From Butyricimonas paravirosa (GTDB lineage: Bacteria > Bacteroidota > Bacteroidia > Bacteroidales > Marinifilaceae): a DNA stretch of 64,000 bases. The position numbers were made by a program, and so were the translations under genes. Numbering within the stretch: position 1 is the stretch's first letter; each line of letters opens with the position of its first letter. The notes beneath the pieces were generated by a model, which had not been told where the DNA came from, searched no databases, and saw nothing but the letters and a program-made list of their open reading frames with translations. The stretch covers positions 3,038,001-3,102,000 of the forward strand of contig NZ_CP043839.1 in assembly GCF_032878955.1 (NCBI RefSeq), in the 5' to 3' direction. Shown in pieces: positions 25,639 to 34,187 of this stretch.

Positions 25639-25697
25639 TTTTAGCCTACTTCTCGTTTAGGTTATAAATTTTTCTTGAAAAAAGTTGTATTCTACTT

Positions 25698-25712
25698 ACC
25701 CCTTTTCGGGGT
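25698..25712 (+). promoter_or_regulatory. conserved hairpin between sigma and FecR genes (locus 1)
   Basis: ACCCC and GGGGT flank TTTTC. The stem is preceded by a TTTCTTGAAAAAAGTT stretch and followed by GCTTGTCGTAT. A similar layout occurs between the sigma and FecR genes of locus 2 at 37293-37350. Such conservation in a short intercistronic gap suggests a function in RNA or in coupling. Confidence 0.5.
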
Positions 25713-25747
25713 GCTTGTCGTATGTGGTGCAAAATTGGAGAACGGAT

Positions 25748-26914
25748 ATGGAAATCTTTAATGAGAAAATAGTTCGAATGATTCGGCTTTATTTGTCTGG
25801 TGCCATTTCTGAAGAGGAACGACAGGAACTGGAACGCTGGATAAAGGAAAGCGAGAGGAACCTTCGTTTTTTTGAAGAAATGAAGGAAGAGGGACGGTTT
25901 GCGGAGGAGTTTCCTGAGTTTTGCCGGATTGATATGGAAAAGGGATGGAGACGTTTTGAACAACAAATTTTGCCGAATCGATGGAGTTTATGGAAGCAAG
26001 TGTTGAGATATGCGGCGGTGATAGCCGTACCGGTAGCAATAGGACTTTCCGTCTGGTTGTTGAATCAGGGAGAGAAAAAGGGGAGTCCTGTGGTCTGCGA
26101 GGCGATTGAACCGGGGCAGGTTAAGGCTATGCTAGTACTTCCGGGAGGGACAACGCTAGCATTGAAAGATATGAAACAGAAAGAAATTGAGGTTGGTGAA
26201 GGGTTGAAAGCGACACAAACAAGTGCAGGTTTAGTGTATGATACTGGTATTGACGAAAAAGAGGAAAAACTGCAATATAGTATGTTGAAGATTCCCCGGG
26301 GAGGAGAGTTTAATCTGACCTTATCCGACGGAACGAACATCATATTGAATTCTGCGACAAATCTGAAGTATCCGGTGAGATTTGGAAGGGAAGAGCGTAG
26401 AGTTTATTTGGAGGGTGAAGCTTATTTTGAAGTGAAGAAAGATAGTACTCGTCCTTTTTGTGTGGAAATAGAAGGAATGCAGGTACAGGTTTATGGGACA
26501 TCATTTAATGTGAATGCACGTAAAGGAGAAGATGTACAAACCGTTTTGGTAGAGGGAGAAGTGGGTATTAAATTGCCGAATTCACAGAAAGAGTACATGT
26601 TGAGTCCTGGAAAGTTGGCCCACTTTGATCGGGGAACCGGAAAAGTTCAGATTAAAAGTGTGAATGTACAACAATATGTGGCTTGGACAAAGGGTATTTT
26701 CACGTTTGAAGAGGAGAGCTTGGAACAGATTATGAATACGCTTTCATTGTGGTATGATGTGGATGTGTTTTACCAAACAGAAAGTGTTAAACAACTTCAT
26801 TTTTCCGGACACTTGGGACGTTATAAGGAAATCCAAGATATCCTAGGAGCAATTACGGAAGCTACGGGAGTAAAATTTACGATAAAGGAAAGGATAATTA
26901 TTGTTACTAAATAA
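25748..26914 (+). CDS. FecR-family anti-sigma factor (locus 1)
   Basis: The 388-residue protein has an N-terminal cytoplasmic anti-sigma segment (about 1-85, with RLYLSGAISEEERQELERWI), one membrane span at about 92-108 (AAVIAVPVAIGLSVWLL) and a periplasmic FecR domain at about 175-270 (IPRGGEFNLTLSDGTNIILN, then VYLEGEAYFEVKKD). A C-terminal DUF4974-type domain covers about 310-388. It relays the signal from SusC's STN domain to the sigma factor. The ATG at 25748 fits the family's N-terminus; the frame extends upstream through the conserved hairpin region without conserved protein sequence. Confidence 0.92.
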   Translation: MEIFNEKIVRMIRLYLSGAISEEERQELERWIKESERNLRFFEEMKEEGRFAEEFPEFCRIDMEKGWRRFEQQILPNRWSLWKQVLRYAAVIAVPVAIGLSVWLLNQGEKKGSPVVCEAIEPGQVKAMLVLPGGTTLALKDMKQKEIEVGEGLKATQTSAGLVYDTGIDEKEEKLQYSMLKIPRGGEFNLTLSDGTNIILNSATNLKYPVRFGREERRVYLEGEAYFEVKKDSTRPFCVEIEGMQVQVYGTSFNVNARKGEDVQTVLVEGEVGIKLPNSQKEYMLSPGKLAHFDRGTGKVQIKSVNVQQYVAWTKGIFTFEEESLEQIMNTLSLWYDVDVFYQTESVKQLHFSGHLGRYKEIQDILGAITEATGVKFTIKERIIIVTK

Positions 26915-26918
26915 AAAA

Positions 26919-26982
26919 CGGAAGGCGTTGGAAGCACCTTCCGCTAGTTTAATCTCCGATAGACTTTATCGTGTGAGTCTAT
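26919..26982 (+). promoter_or_regulatory. two tandem hairpins in the fecR-susC leader (locus 1)
   Basis: CGGAAGG (26919) pairs with CCTTCCG (26937-26943), and ATAGACT (26959) pairs with AGTCTAT (26976-26982). The pair lies directly after the FecR stop and before the SusC start. Locus 2 has a pair in the same place. A role in partial termination or in mRNA processing between anti-sigma and transporter is plausible. Confidence 0.55.
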
Positions 26983-27014
26983 TGGTAAATAATCTAACTA
27001 TCAATTACAAAAGT

Positions 27015-30000
27015 ATGGAAAAAAATCGAATTTGCCTTCGATCTTATTTGGGTTGTTGGCGTAAATTTTGGAAAATTATGAGAATGTGTCTCGTTTTACT
27101 GTCTTGTTTCACGTTTTCTCTTTCAGCGAGTACTTATGCTCAGCAGGAACGAGTTAGTTTGAATATGAAAGAGGTTACTGTGAAAATGTTGCTGGATGAG
27201 ATTCAGCGACAGACAGATTTGCATTTTATTTTTAATACCGAACAAACGAATAGCTTGGGAAAGGTGTCTGTTGAGGCGAGGGATGAGACCGTGGAAGCTG
27301 TACTAGTGCGTCTTTTTGAGGGGACGGATTTAACGTATAGTTTTCGAGGGAATATTATCGTGGTGAAGCGTCGGGTTGATGTCGTAGGACAACAGGAGAT
27401 GTTGAAAGTTACAGGGAAAGTTGTAGACGAGAAAAAACAGGTCTTGCCAGGTGTAACAGTAAAATTAGAAGGAACAACTGTCGGGACGGCAACTAATACA
27501 ATGGGGGTCTTTTCGCTAATGTTACCAGTTAGAGAGGGCTTTCTGGAATTCTCTTTTGTAGGTTTTAAGAGTAAGAAAGTTCGGTTTACAGAGAAAAGTG
27601 ATACACTCCATGTCGTGTTGGTGGAAGATTTGAAAGAAATTGAAGAAGTGGTTGTTACCGGTTATCAAGTGATTCGAGAGAAAGCGATGGCAGGAGCTTA
27701 TGCGAAGGTGAAATCGGAAGATTTGATCATGACGGGAAATGAGACCATCGAGTCTATGTTGCAGGGAAAAATTCCGGGTATGGTGGTGACTCACACGAGC
27801 GGTTTGACGGGAACACGGCAGAAAGTGAGAGTGAGAGGAACGTCCACGTTAGTGGGTAATGCTGATCCGGTATGGGTGGTTGACGGTATCATTCAGGAGG
27901 ATAATTTGCCGTTTGAGGCCGAGTCATTAGCGGCTATCAGTGACGATAACCTTGATATGATGAAAGATTTTATCGGGGGAGCAGTTTCGTGGTTGAATCC
28001 GAATGACATTGATGATATTACCGTGTTGAAGGATGCTTCGGCAACGGCAATTTATGGAGTGAAGGCTGCAAACGGGGTGATTTTGATCACGACAAAGAAA
28101 GGAGAACGCGGTCGTATGTCAGTAAATTATTCCGGGAATTTTTCTATGAGCCAAAGGTTAAATTATAACCGGATGGAAATTATGAATTCAAAAGACCGGA
28201 TTGCCCTTTCCCGTGAGGCTTTTGAGCGGGGAGCGCAGGTGGGCGATGAGAATATCGGTTATGTCGGATTGGCATTGGCTTATTCTCGACGTGAAATTAG
28301 CCTGGAAGAGTTTCAGAATGGAGTGAAAAAGTTAGAAACCGTGAATACGGATTGGTTTGATATTTTGTATAGAACACCTTTTTCTCAATCGCACTCGTTG
28401 AGTTTTTCCGGGGGTAATGAGAACGCAACTTACCGGGCTTCTTTCGGGTATCGGAACCAACAGAATACAGCGAAAGGTAACGAGCAGGAGACTTACACGG
28501 GTAATTTGAACATGACGTCTATTTTTTGGAAACGATTGACGCTGACGGCTTCGTTGTCTGGTACCCACACGGAGACAAAGGCTTTTGCTTCAGGAGTAGA
28601 CCCTTACAATTATGCTATTACCACGAGCCGGACTATTCCTTGTTATGATGAGGGTAAATTGTATTATTATGAAAAAGGTACGGCTAATTATAATATATTG
28701 AATGAATTGGATAATTCGGGAAACAGGAATACTGCGAAGAGTCTAAACCTGAATTTGAATGCCCGTTGGAGGGTTTACGAAGATTTAACGATTTCGGCGA
28801 CAATCGGGGGAATGTCAAGTTCTTCTTTTGCAGAAACGTGGTTCTCGGAACGATCCCATAATATTACCGGGATACGGGGGTATGAATACGGGCAATATTC
28901 CGTGTTGGATAATGCATACAAGGTGTCGAAACTGCCTTATGGCGGTATGCTGACTGTTTCAGAGAGTCGGAATTTTAATTACACGGCAAGAATACAAGCG
29001 GAGTTCGTGAAAGTGTGGAATGCAGTGCATGCCGTGAACTTGATGGCCGGTTTTGAGACCCGTAGCAATCAATATGAGGGATATTCACAAACGAACTGGG
29101 GGTATATGCCCGACCGTGGAAAGAGTTTTACAAATGTACCTTTGCATTATGGTTCTAATTCCGAGGAAAACAAGCTATATGCGCGGACAATCCCGACAGT
29201 TACGGACCGTTTGTCTAATTATATCTCTTACTACATATCGGGAGGGTACATGTATGATAATCGTTATTCTATTAATTTTTCAGTACGGGGGGATGCTTCC
29301 AATCGTTTTGGCGGATCCACGAAGTTCCAAACAGTTTGGTCCGGAGGTTTGCGTTGGAACGTGACAGACGAACATTGGATGAAAAATCAGAATATTGTGA
29401 GTAATTTGTCTTTCTCGGGTACTTTCGGTTACCAGGGAAATGTTGCCGAGAATGTTAGCCCGGATTTTATAGCTAAAATAGGAGCGGTAGATTCCAAGAC
29501 AGGGGAATGGCGAATGACGTGGAGTCAGCTTCCTAATCCTGATCTGAAACCGGAAAAAACGTTGTCGGTGAATCTAGGGATTAATTTTGCTTTTTTTGAA
29601 AATAAGTTAGGCGGGACATTTAACTGGTATTATAAAAAGACGACCGATGTGATCACTACGGCAAAAATTCCTTACGAGAACGGGACGACAAGTATGGCAA
29701 TAAATGATGGTGACGTGAAGAATAAGGGATGGGATCTTTCTTTTAGTATCGTTCCGGTTCGGACGAAGAATTTTATGTGGAGTTTTGGGACAAGTTTTTC
29801 AGGGAATGACAACACGGTAAATTCGAAACTTGAGTCAACAAAAGATTGGAAAGTCGCTTCAGATGGGACATTGAATAAAAAAGGGTATCCTGTCGGGAGT
29901 TTCTGGGCTTTCCGTTTCACTGGATTAGATCCGAATCATGGTGGTCCCACGTTTGATTTTTCACGGGCAGACACGAGGCAGGCAGCAGAGGACGCTACCG

Positions 30001-30554
30001 AATATATGAAGTATATGGGAACTCTTGAACCAACTTTCACTGTGGGAATTAACATGGTTTTCCGATGGAAACGTTTTTCTTTCCCATTGAATTTCTACGT
30101 AAGCAGGGGTAATTACACGTTTTTATCCTCTCCTTACAGCTATGGCTTCCGGATGATGAGCGAGTACCAGAATGCCTCGACTCAATTAAAAAAACGTTGG
30201 CGGGAGCCAGGAGACGAGGCTCATACGAATATTCCCTCTATCCCGGTTGGCGAGAATTGTCGTCCACTTCGTCCATTTGGGAATAGTACGACGCTTTACC
30301 CGCTGGAAGCTTGGGCGAAATCGGATGCGCGGGTGGTGAATGCGTGGTATATTCGTTTTAATGATTTCAAATTTTCTTATAGTTTGCCGGATGAGTGGAT
30401 CAAGGGGTTTGCAAAGAATGTGACTGTTTCTTTCACGGCAACTAATCCTTTGCAGATTAAGAGTAAGGATTTCAAGGGACGTGATCCGGAAGTTGCATTG
30501 GGAGAACAACCTCGATCTCAAAATTTCTCGCTGGGAGTTAACCTGAGTTTCTAA
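27015..30554 (+). CDS. SusC/RagA-type TonB-dependent outer-membrane transporter with STN domain (locus 1)
   Basis: The protein of about 1179 residues has a signal peptide (about 14-42, ending STYA), an STN signalling domain at about 47-115 (VSLNMKEVTVKMLLDEI), a carboxypeptidase-regulatory-like beta-sandwich at about 130-205, a TonB-box-like EIEEVVVTGYQ at about 213-223, a plug and the beta-barrel, ending in Phe (SLGVNLSF). With SusD it forms the outer-membrane importer. The STN domain contacts FecR in the periplasm. I use the ATG at 27015; the frame upstream only covers the hairpin leader. The substrate cannot be read from the sequence. Confidence 0.94.
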   Translation: MEKNRICLRSYLGCWRKFWKIMRMCLVLLSCFTFSLSASTYAQQERVSLNMKEVTVKMLLDEIQRQTDLHFIFNTEQTNSLGKVSVEARDETVEAVLVRLFEGTDLTYSFRGNIIVVKRRVDVVGQQEMLKVTGKVVDEKKQVLPGVTVKLEGTTVGTATNTMGVFSLMLPVREGFLEFSFVGFKSKKVRFTEKSDTLHVVLVEDLKEIEEVVVTGYQVIREKAMAGAYAKVKSEDLIMTGNETIESMLQGKIPGMVVTHTSGLTGTRQKVRVRGTSTLVGNADPVWVVDGIIQEDNLPFEAESLAAISDDNLDMMKDFIGGAVSWLNPNDIDDITVLKDASATAIYGVKAANGVILITTKKGERGRMSVNYSGNFSMSQRLNYNRMEIMNSKDRIALSREAFERGAQVGDENIGYVGLALAYSRREISLEEFQNGVKKLETVNTDWFDILYRTPFSQSHSLSFSGGNENATYRASFGYRNQQNTAKGNEQETYTGNLNMTSIFWKRLTLTASLSGTHTETKAFASGVDPYNYAITTSRTIPCYDEGKLYYYEKGTANYNILNELDNSGNRNTAKSLNLNLNARWRVYEDLTISATIGGMSSSSFAETWFSERSHNITGIRGYEYGQYSVLDNAYKVSKLPYGGMLTVSESRNFNYTARIQAEFVKVWNAVHAVNLMAGFETRSNQYEGYSQTNWGYMPDRGKSFTNVPLHYGSNSEENKLYARTIPTVTDRLSNYISYYISGGYMYDNRYSINFSVRGDASNRFGGSTKFQTVWSGGLRWNVTDEHWMKNQNIVSNLSFSGTFGYQGNVAENVSPDFIAKIGAVDSKTGEWRMTWSQLPNPDLKPEKTLSVNLGINFAFFENKLGGTFNWYYKKTTDVITTAKIPYENGTTSMAINDGDVKNKGWDLSFSIVPVRTKNFMWSFGTSFSGNDNTVNSKLESTKDWKVASDGTLNKKGYPVGSFWAFRFTGLDPNHGGPTFDFSRADTRQAAEDATEYMKYMGTLEPTFTVGINMVFRWKRFSFPLNFYVSRGNYTFLSSPYSYGFRMMSEYQNASTQLKKRWREPGDEAHTNIPSIPVGENCRPLRPFGNSTTLYPLEAWAKSDARVVNAWYIRFNDFKFSYSLPDEWIKGFAKNVTVSFTATNPLQIKSKDFKGRDPEVALGEQPRSQNFSLGVNLSF

Positions 30555-30570
30555 TTTTAATAAAAGATAC

Positions 30571-31968
30571 ATGATGAAAATAAGAAATATATATTTGCTA
30601 ATGCCTGTCTTTTGTTTGATAGGGTGTAGTGATTTTCTGGAAGAATCCAGCCAAGATGAGGTTAGGCCCGCCATGGTGTCGGATTTAGAGCAAATTTTGT
30701 TAGGAGATGGTTACCGGGATGGTCATAATTTCTTTTATATGTCGGAGATTTTCACGGATAATCAAAAATCTGTAGAACCTTTGTCGAATGTTGAGGATGA
30801 ATATGAACAGAAGAAATGGAGATTTTTATGGGATGCGAAGATGTTTGACGATGATGGAGGTGGTTATAATGGCGAATGTTGGGAAATTCCTTATAAAGGT
30901 ATTTTAGGATGTAATCTGGTTTTGGAGTATTTGGATGATATGAAGGGAGAGGACTATATCCGGGAGAGTTTACGGGGAGAGGCCTTGATATTACGTTCTT
31001 GGTATTATTTCCACTTGGTGAATTTTTTCGGGATTGCATATAATCAAGGGAATCCGGCAACAGATTTGGGTGTTCCTTTGAAATTGGATCCCACGGTGAC
31101 AGGTCAGTTTTTTACTAGAAACACAGTGGAAGAGGTTTATTTGCAGATAGAGCGGGATCTTTTACATGGGATTAGGTTGTTGTCGGAGAATAAGTATGAC
31201 CGTAATTTTTTTAGGATAAATCATCTCGCTGCGAAAGCAATATTGTCGCGGGTATATCTGTACATGGAAAATTGGGATAAAGCGTTGGCTTATGCGGATT
31301 CTGTTTTGATGGAAAAGTCTAACTTATTAGACTTGAATGATGGAGGACGGGTATATCACACCTCTTCAACCCCGGATGAGATTATTTGGGCTCGGGAGTA
31401 TAATTCTGGATACGAGGTGAGTTTTCAACCTCGGTTATCTCCCCCGTTTATTGCATCAGATGATTTGGTAGGAATATATACGGATAATGTTGATCTTCGG
31501 CAAAAGATCTATTTGTATTATGATGGTTCCATCACAAGAGGATATGCTGGTGTGAATAAAGGATATTATGATTATGCGGCGATACAGGGAATCCGCACGG
31601 CGGAATTGTATTTGAATCGAGCAGAAGTCTATTCTCGGAAATATCTGGCGGGAGGTCAGGACGAATTTAGAGTGAAGGCTTTGGCTGATTTGAATGAATT
31701 GAGAAAATATCGTATTAATAAAAGTAAGTATATTGAGGTAAACTTGACCGATGGTCAGGAATTGCTGGATTTCTGTTTGTTGGAACGTCGTCGGGAGTTA
31801 TGCGGGGAAACATGTCATCGTTGGTGTGACGTGCGTCGCCTTGGTGTGACGGTTACTCATCTTTTGTATGATAGTAGTATCGAGTATCAGCAGGATATGG
31901 GGCATTATGTTTTGCCTATTCCCAAGTTGATCACAGAACAAAATCCTGCCTTGGAACAAAATCAGTAG
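30571..31968 (+). CDS. SusD/RagB-type substrate-binding lipoprotein (locus 1)
   Basis: The 465-residue protein has a lipoprotein signal ending in the lipobox LIGC (Cys19 region, CLIGCSDFLEE). The SusD-like helical domain then follows, and the typical C-terminal sequence (LERRRELCGETCHRWCDVRRLG, ending NPALEQNQ) is present. SusD lids the SusC barrel and captures the substrate at the cell surface. It starts 16 nt after the SusC stop. The protein is shorter than glycan-type SusD proteins (about 520-600) and belongs to the RagB-like branch often found in peptide-type importers. Confidence 0.92.
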   Translation: MMKIRNIYLLMPVFCLIGCSDFLEESSQDEVRPAMVSDLEQILLGDGYRDGHNFFYMSEIFTDNQKSVEPLSNVEDEYEQKKWRFLWDAKMFDDDGGGYNGECWEIPYKGILGCNLVLEYLDDMKGEDYIRESLRGEALILRSWYYFHLVNFFGIAYNQGNPATDLGVPLKLDPTVTGQFFTRNTVEEVYLQIERDLLHGIRLLSENKYDRNFFRINHLAAKAILSRVYLYMENWDKALAYADSVLMEKSNLLDLNDGGRVYHTSSTPDEIIWAREYNSGYEVSFQPRLSPPFIASDDLVGIYTDNVDLRQKIYLYYDGSITRGYAGVNKGYYDYAAIQGIRTAELYLNRAEVYSRKYLAGGQDEFRVKALADLNELRKYRINKSKYIEVNLTDGQELLDFCLLERRRELCGETCHRWCDVRRLGVTVTHLLYDSSIEYQQDMGHYVLPIPKLITEQNPALEQNQ

Positions 31969-31990
31969 ATTAATTTTAAAATGAAATCGT

Positions 31991-33109
31991 ATGAAAACAA
32001 AGAATATATTATGGATATTAATTGTTGGATTCATTGGATGGATCGGGTGTAATGATGATAATAAAACGTTGACTCCTTCGGGAGTTGAGGAATACGAGCT
32101 GGTGATTCCTCAAGGGAATCATGAATACGATGCGCGTATCGTGGATTGGTTTGATCGGACAGGCGTGTATATCCTTTATAAGTTCGATCCGGTTGATGTT
32201 TATCTTAAAGTACAAGCGAGCTGGCAAGAGATGTATCTGGACACGATAAGGACTGTAAATTATTATGAGATGAAAGAGGGTGATTTCGTGAAAGATAGCG
32301 TTGCGAATCTTGCCGGGGTAGAGTATAAATTAGGGGCGACAAAAAATTCAAGTACTTCATGGCAAGAGGTGTCTTTGGATGGCAAGACGTTGTTGGTCGT
32401 GAACTATAAAACCCAGTACGAGGGTACTTTCTCGGTGGAAAAAGCCGACGAGGCGTATGTTGACAAGCAACTGGATTTGCTGGAACAGCTTTTTTTGAAT
32501 TTTTATCCTGATTCGCTATTGCGTTCCGTGATGCCGTTGAAAATTATCTTGGGTCAAGGTCTGAAAACGGTTTCTGGAAATCAACAGACGTTGTTGAATA
32601 AATCCTATCTACTTTCATTCAATAATTTCATCTTCAGTCATGGGGATGAGACTGCCGGGACAATGACGGACGCGAGTAAAAAGACGTTGAAAAATGATTT
32701 GAATAAATGGTTCCTTCAGACTTATGACAAGATGAAAGATCGTTTTTCTTATGATGATTTTTATGATGTTTCCGATTATTATTGGGCAGGAGTTTCGGCT
32801 TCATCCCGGCCCGTTGATAGCATGAGTTATCGTTTGGGATTTGTAAAACGCCCGTATGCAACGTCTCAGCTTTCTTTGATACAGGATGATGATCTTAAAA
32901 ATTATGTCAATATGATTTTTGATTATACTTATGAAACTTTGGTTGCTACTCCGGTGAATGGAAATTATAATGCAAATGATCTCACAGGGATACTTCACCC
33001 GTTAAAAGACCGGAATGGTTTGATTCGGAGAAAGTATGACATTCTAATTAACGAGTTTAAACGACAGGGGGTAGATATAGAAACTATTGGAAGTTATTTG
33101 GGTAAATAA
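31991..33109 (+). CDS. surface lipoprotein of the SusD-linked zinc-metallohydrolase type, HExxH missing (locus 1)
   Basis: The 372-residue protein has a signal peptide with lipobox WIGC (about Cys20). It resembles the import-associated lipoproteins that follow SusD in Bacteroidetes and that normally carry HExxH. The first part, EYELVIPQGNHEYDARIVDWFDR, parallels FEFPQGNSTWDQDLEEIANTFG in the corresponding locus 2 protein. I find no HExxH in this sequence, so a metallopeptidase activity is unlikely. It may be a binding partner of the importer. The family name is from memory. A terminator follows, ending the operon. Confidence 0.72.
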   Translation: MKTKNILWILIVGFIGWIGCNDDNKTLTPSGVEEYELVIPQGNHEYDARIVDWFDRTGVYILYKFDPVDVYLKVQASWQEMYLDTIRTVNYYEMKEGDFVKDSVANLAGVEYKLGATKNSSTSWQEVSLDGKTLLVVNYKTQYEGTFSVEKADEAYVDKQLDLLEQLFLNFYPDSLLRSVMPLKIILGQGLKTVSGNQQTLLNKSYLLSFNNFIFSHGDETAGTMTDASKKTLKNDLNKWFLQTYDKMKDRFSYDDFYDVSDYYWAGVSASSRPVDSMSYRLGFVKRPYATSQLSLIQDDDLKNYVNMIFDYTYETLVATPVNGNYNANDLTGILHPLKDRNGLIRRKYDILINEFKRQGVDIETIGSYLGK

Positions 33110-33129
33110 AAATTAGATATTGAATATAT

Positions 33130-33174
33130 AGAGACACCGCTCTTATCCTGGTGCGGGATGGGGATGGTGTCTCT
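33130..33174 (+). terminator. terminator of SusCD locus 1
   Basis: AGAGACACC at 33130-33138 pairs with GGTGTCTCT at 33166-33174, followed by TTT. The 27-nt loop contains minor internal pairing. Confidence 0.75.
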
Positions 33175-33242
33175 TTTATGGAACATGAAATAAGGTGTCG
33201 TTGTTTTGATACCTGGCTATAATTATGAATAAAATCGTATGT

Positions 33243-34166
33243 ATGGAAAATCCAATTGTAAAAGTAGAACATTTATATCATCGTTATACCACAACCCGGT
33301 GGGCAATCGAGGATATTGATTTTGAGATTAATGGTTCGGGGGTAGTTGGTTTACTGGGGTCAAATGGTGCGGGAAAATCAACGACAATGAATATTATTTG
33401 TGGTGTGTTAAAACAGACTCAAGGTAAGGTGTATATTGATGGAATCGATACATTGAAGGATCCCGTGGCTGCCCGAAAATATATCGGTTTTTTACCTCAA
33501 AAGCCTCCATTATACCCGGATTTAACCGTGGATGAGTATTTGCGTTTTTGCGCCGAGATACACTGGATGGCTCGGAAGAAAATCAATACCGCCATTAGCC
33601 TGGCAGAGGAACGCTGTGGGATCACGCACGTGAAAGAACGGTTGTTACGTAACCTGTCCGGGGGATACCAGCAGCGGGTGGGTATTGCCCAAGCTATTTT
33701 GCATGATCCTAAATTCGTGGTTCTTGATGAGCCTACGAATGGATTGGATCCAAACCAAATTCTGGAAGTTCGTCAATTAATTCGAAATATAGCGGAAGAG
33801 CATACGGTAATGCTTTCAACACATATATTGTCGGAAGTTCAAGCTACTTGTTCAACAATCAAAATGATTGAACATGGGCGAGTGGTATTTTCCGGTAGCG
33901 TGGAGGAGTTTGATAATTATATCAAACCGAATACGCTTTATGCCGAATTTGATGTGCCTCCGCTGCCCGATGAGTTAATGGCGCTTCCCGGTATCAAGCA
34001 GGTGGAAAGTGTGAGTGGTCGAGGTGCCCGTTTGTTGTATGACGGAGATCGGGACACGGTCAAACAAGTGATTCGTGAAAGTGTTGCCAGAGGGTGGGAA
34101 ATGACAGAGATCCGGACCGAAAAGAGTTCTATGGAGGCAGTGTTTGCTAAGTTGTCAGGAAAATAA
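33243..34166 (+). CDS. ABC transporter ATP-binding protein (GldA-like)
   Basis: The protein of about 307 residues has all the ABC ATPase motifs: Walker A GSNGAGKST (about 37-45), Q-loop PQKPPLYP (about 82-89), signature LSGGYQQRV (about 133-141), Walker B FVVLDEPTN (about 153-161) and H-switch STHILSE. The C-terminal extension of about 90 residues is typical of exporter-type subunits. The layout with the next gene matches the GldA plus GldF/GldG gliding-motility-type transporter of Bacteroidetes. In gut species it is unlikely to serve gliding. An in-frame ATG at 33225 is an alternative start. The partner permease gene follows 21 nt later. Confidence 0.9.
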   Translation: MENPIVKVEHLYHRYTTTRWAIEDIDFEINGSGVVGLLGSNGAGKSTTMNIICGVLKQTQGKVYIDGIDTLKDPVAARKYIGFLPQKPPLYPDLTVDEYLRFCAEIHWMARKKINTAISLAEERCGITHVKERLLRNLSGGYQQRVGIAQAILHDPKFVVLDEPTNGLDPNQILEVRQLIRNIAEEHTVMLSTHILSEVQATCSTIKMIEHGRVVFSGSVEEFDNYIKPNTLYAEFDVPPLPDELMALPGIKQVESVSGRGARLLYDGDRDTVKQVIRESVARGWEMTEIRTEKSSMEAVFAKLSGK

Positions 34167-34187
34167 TCATATTAAAAGTAAACTATT

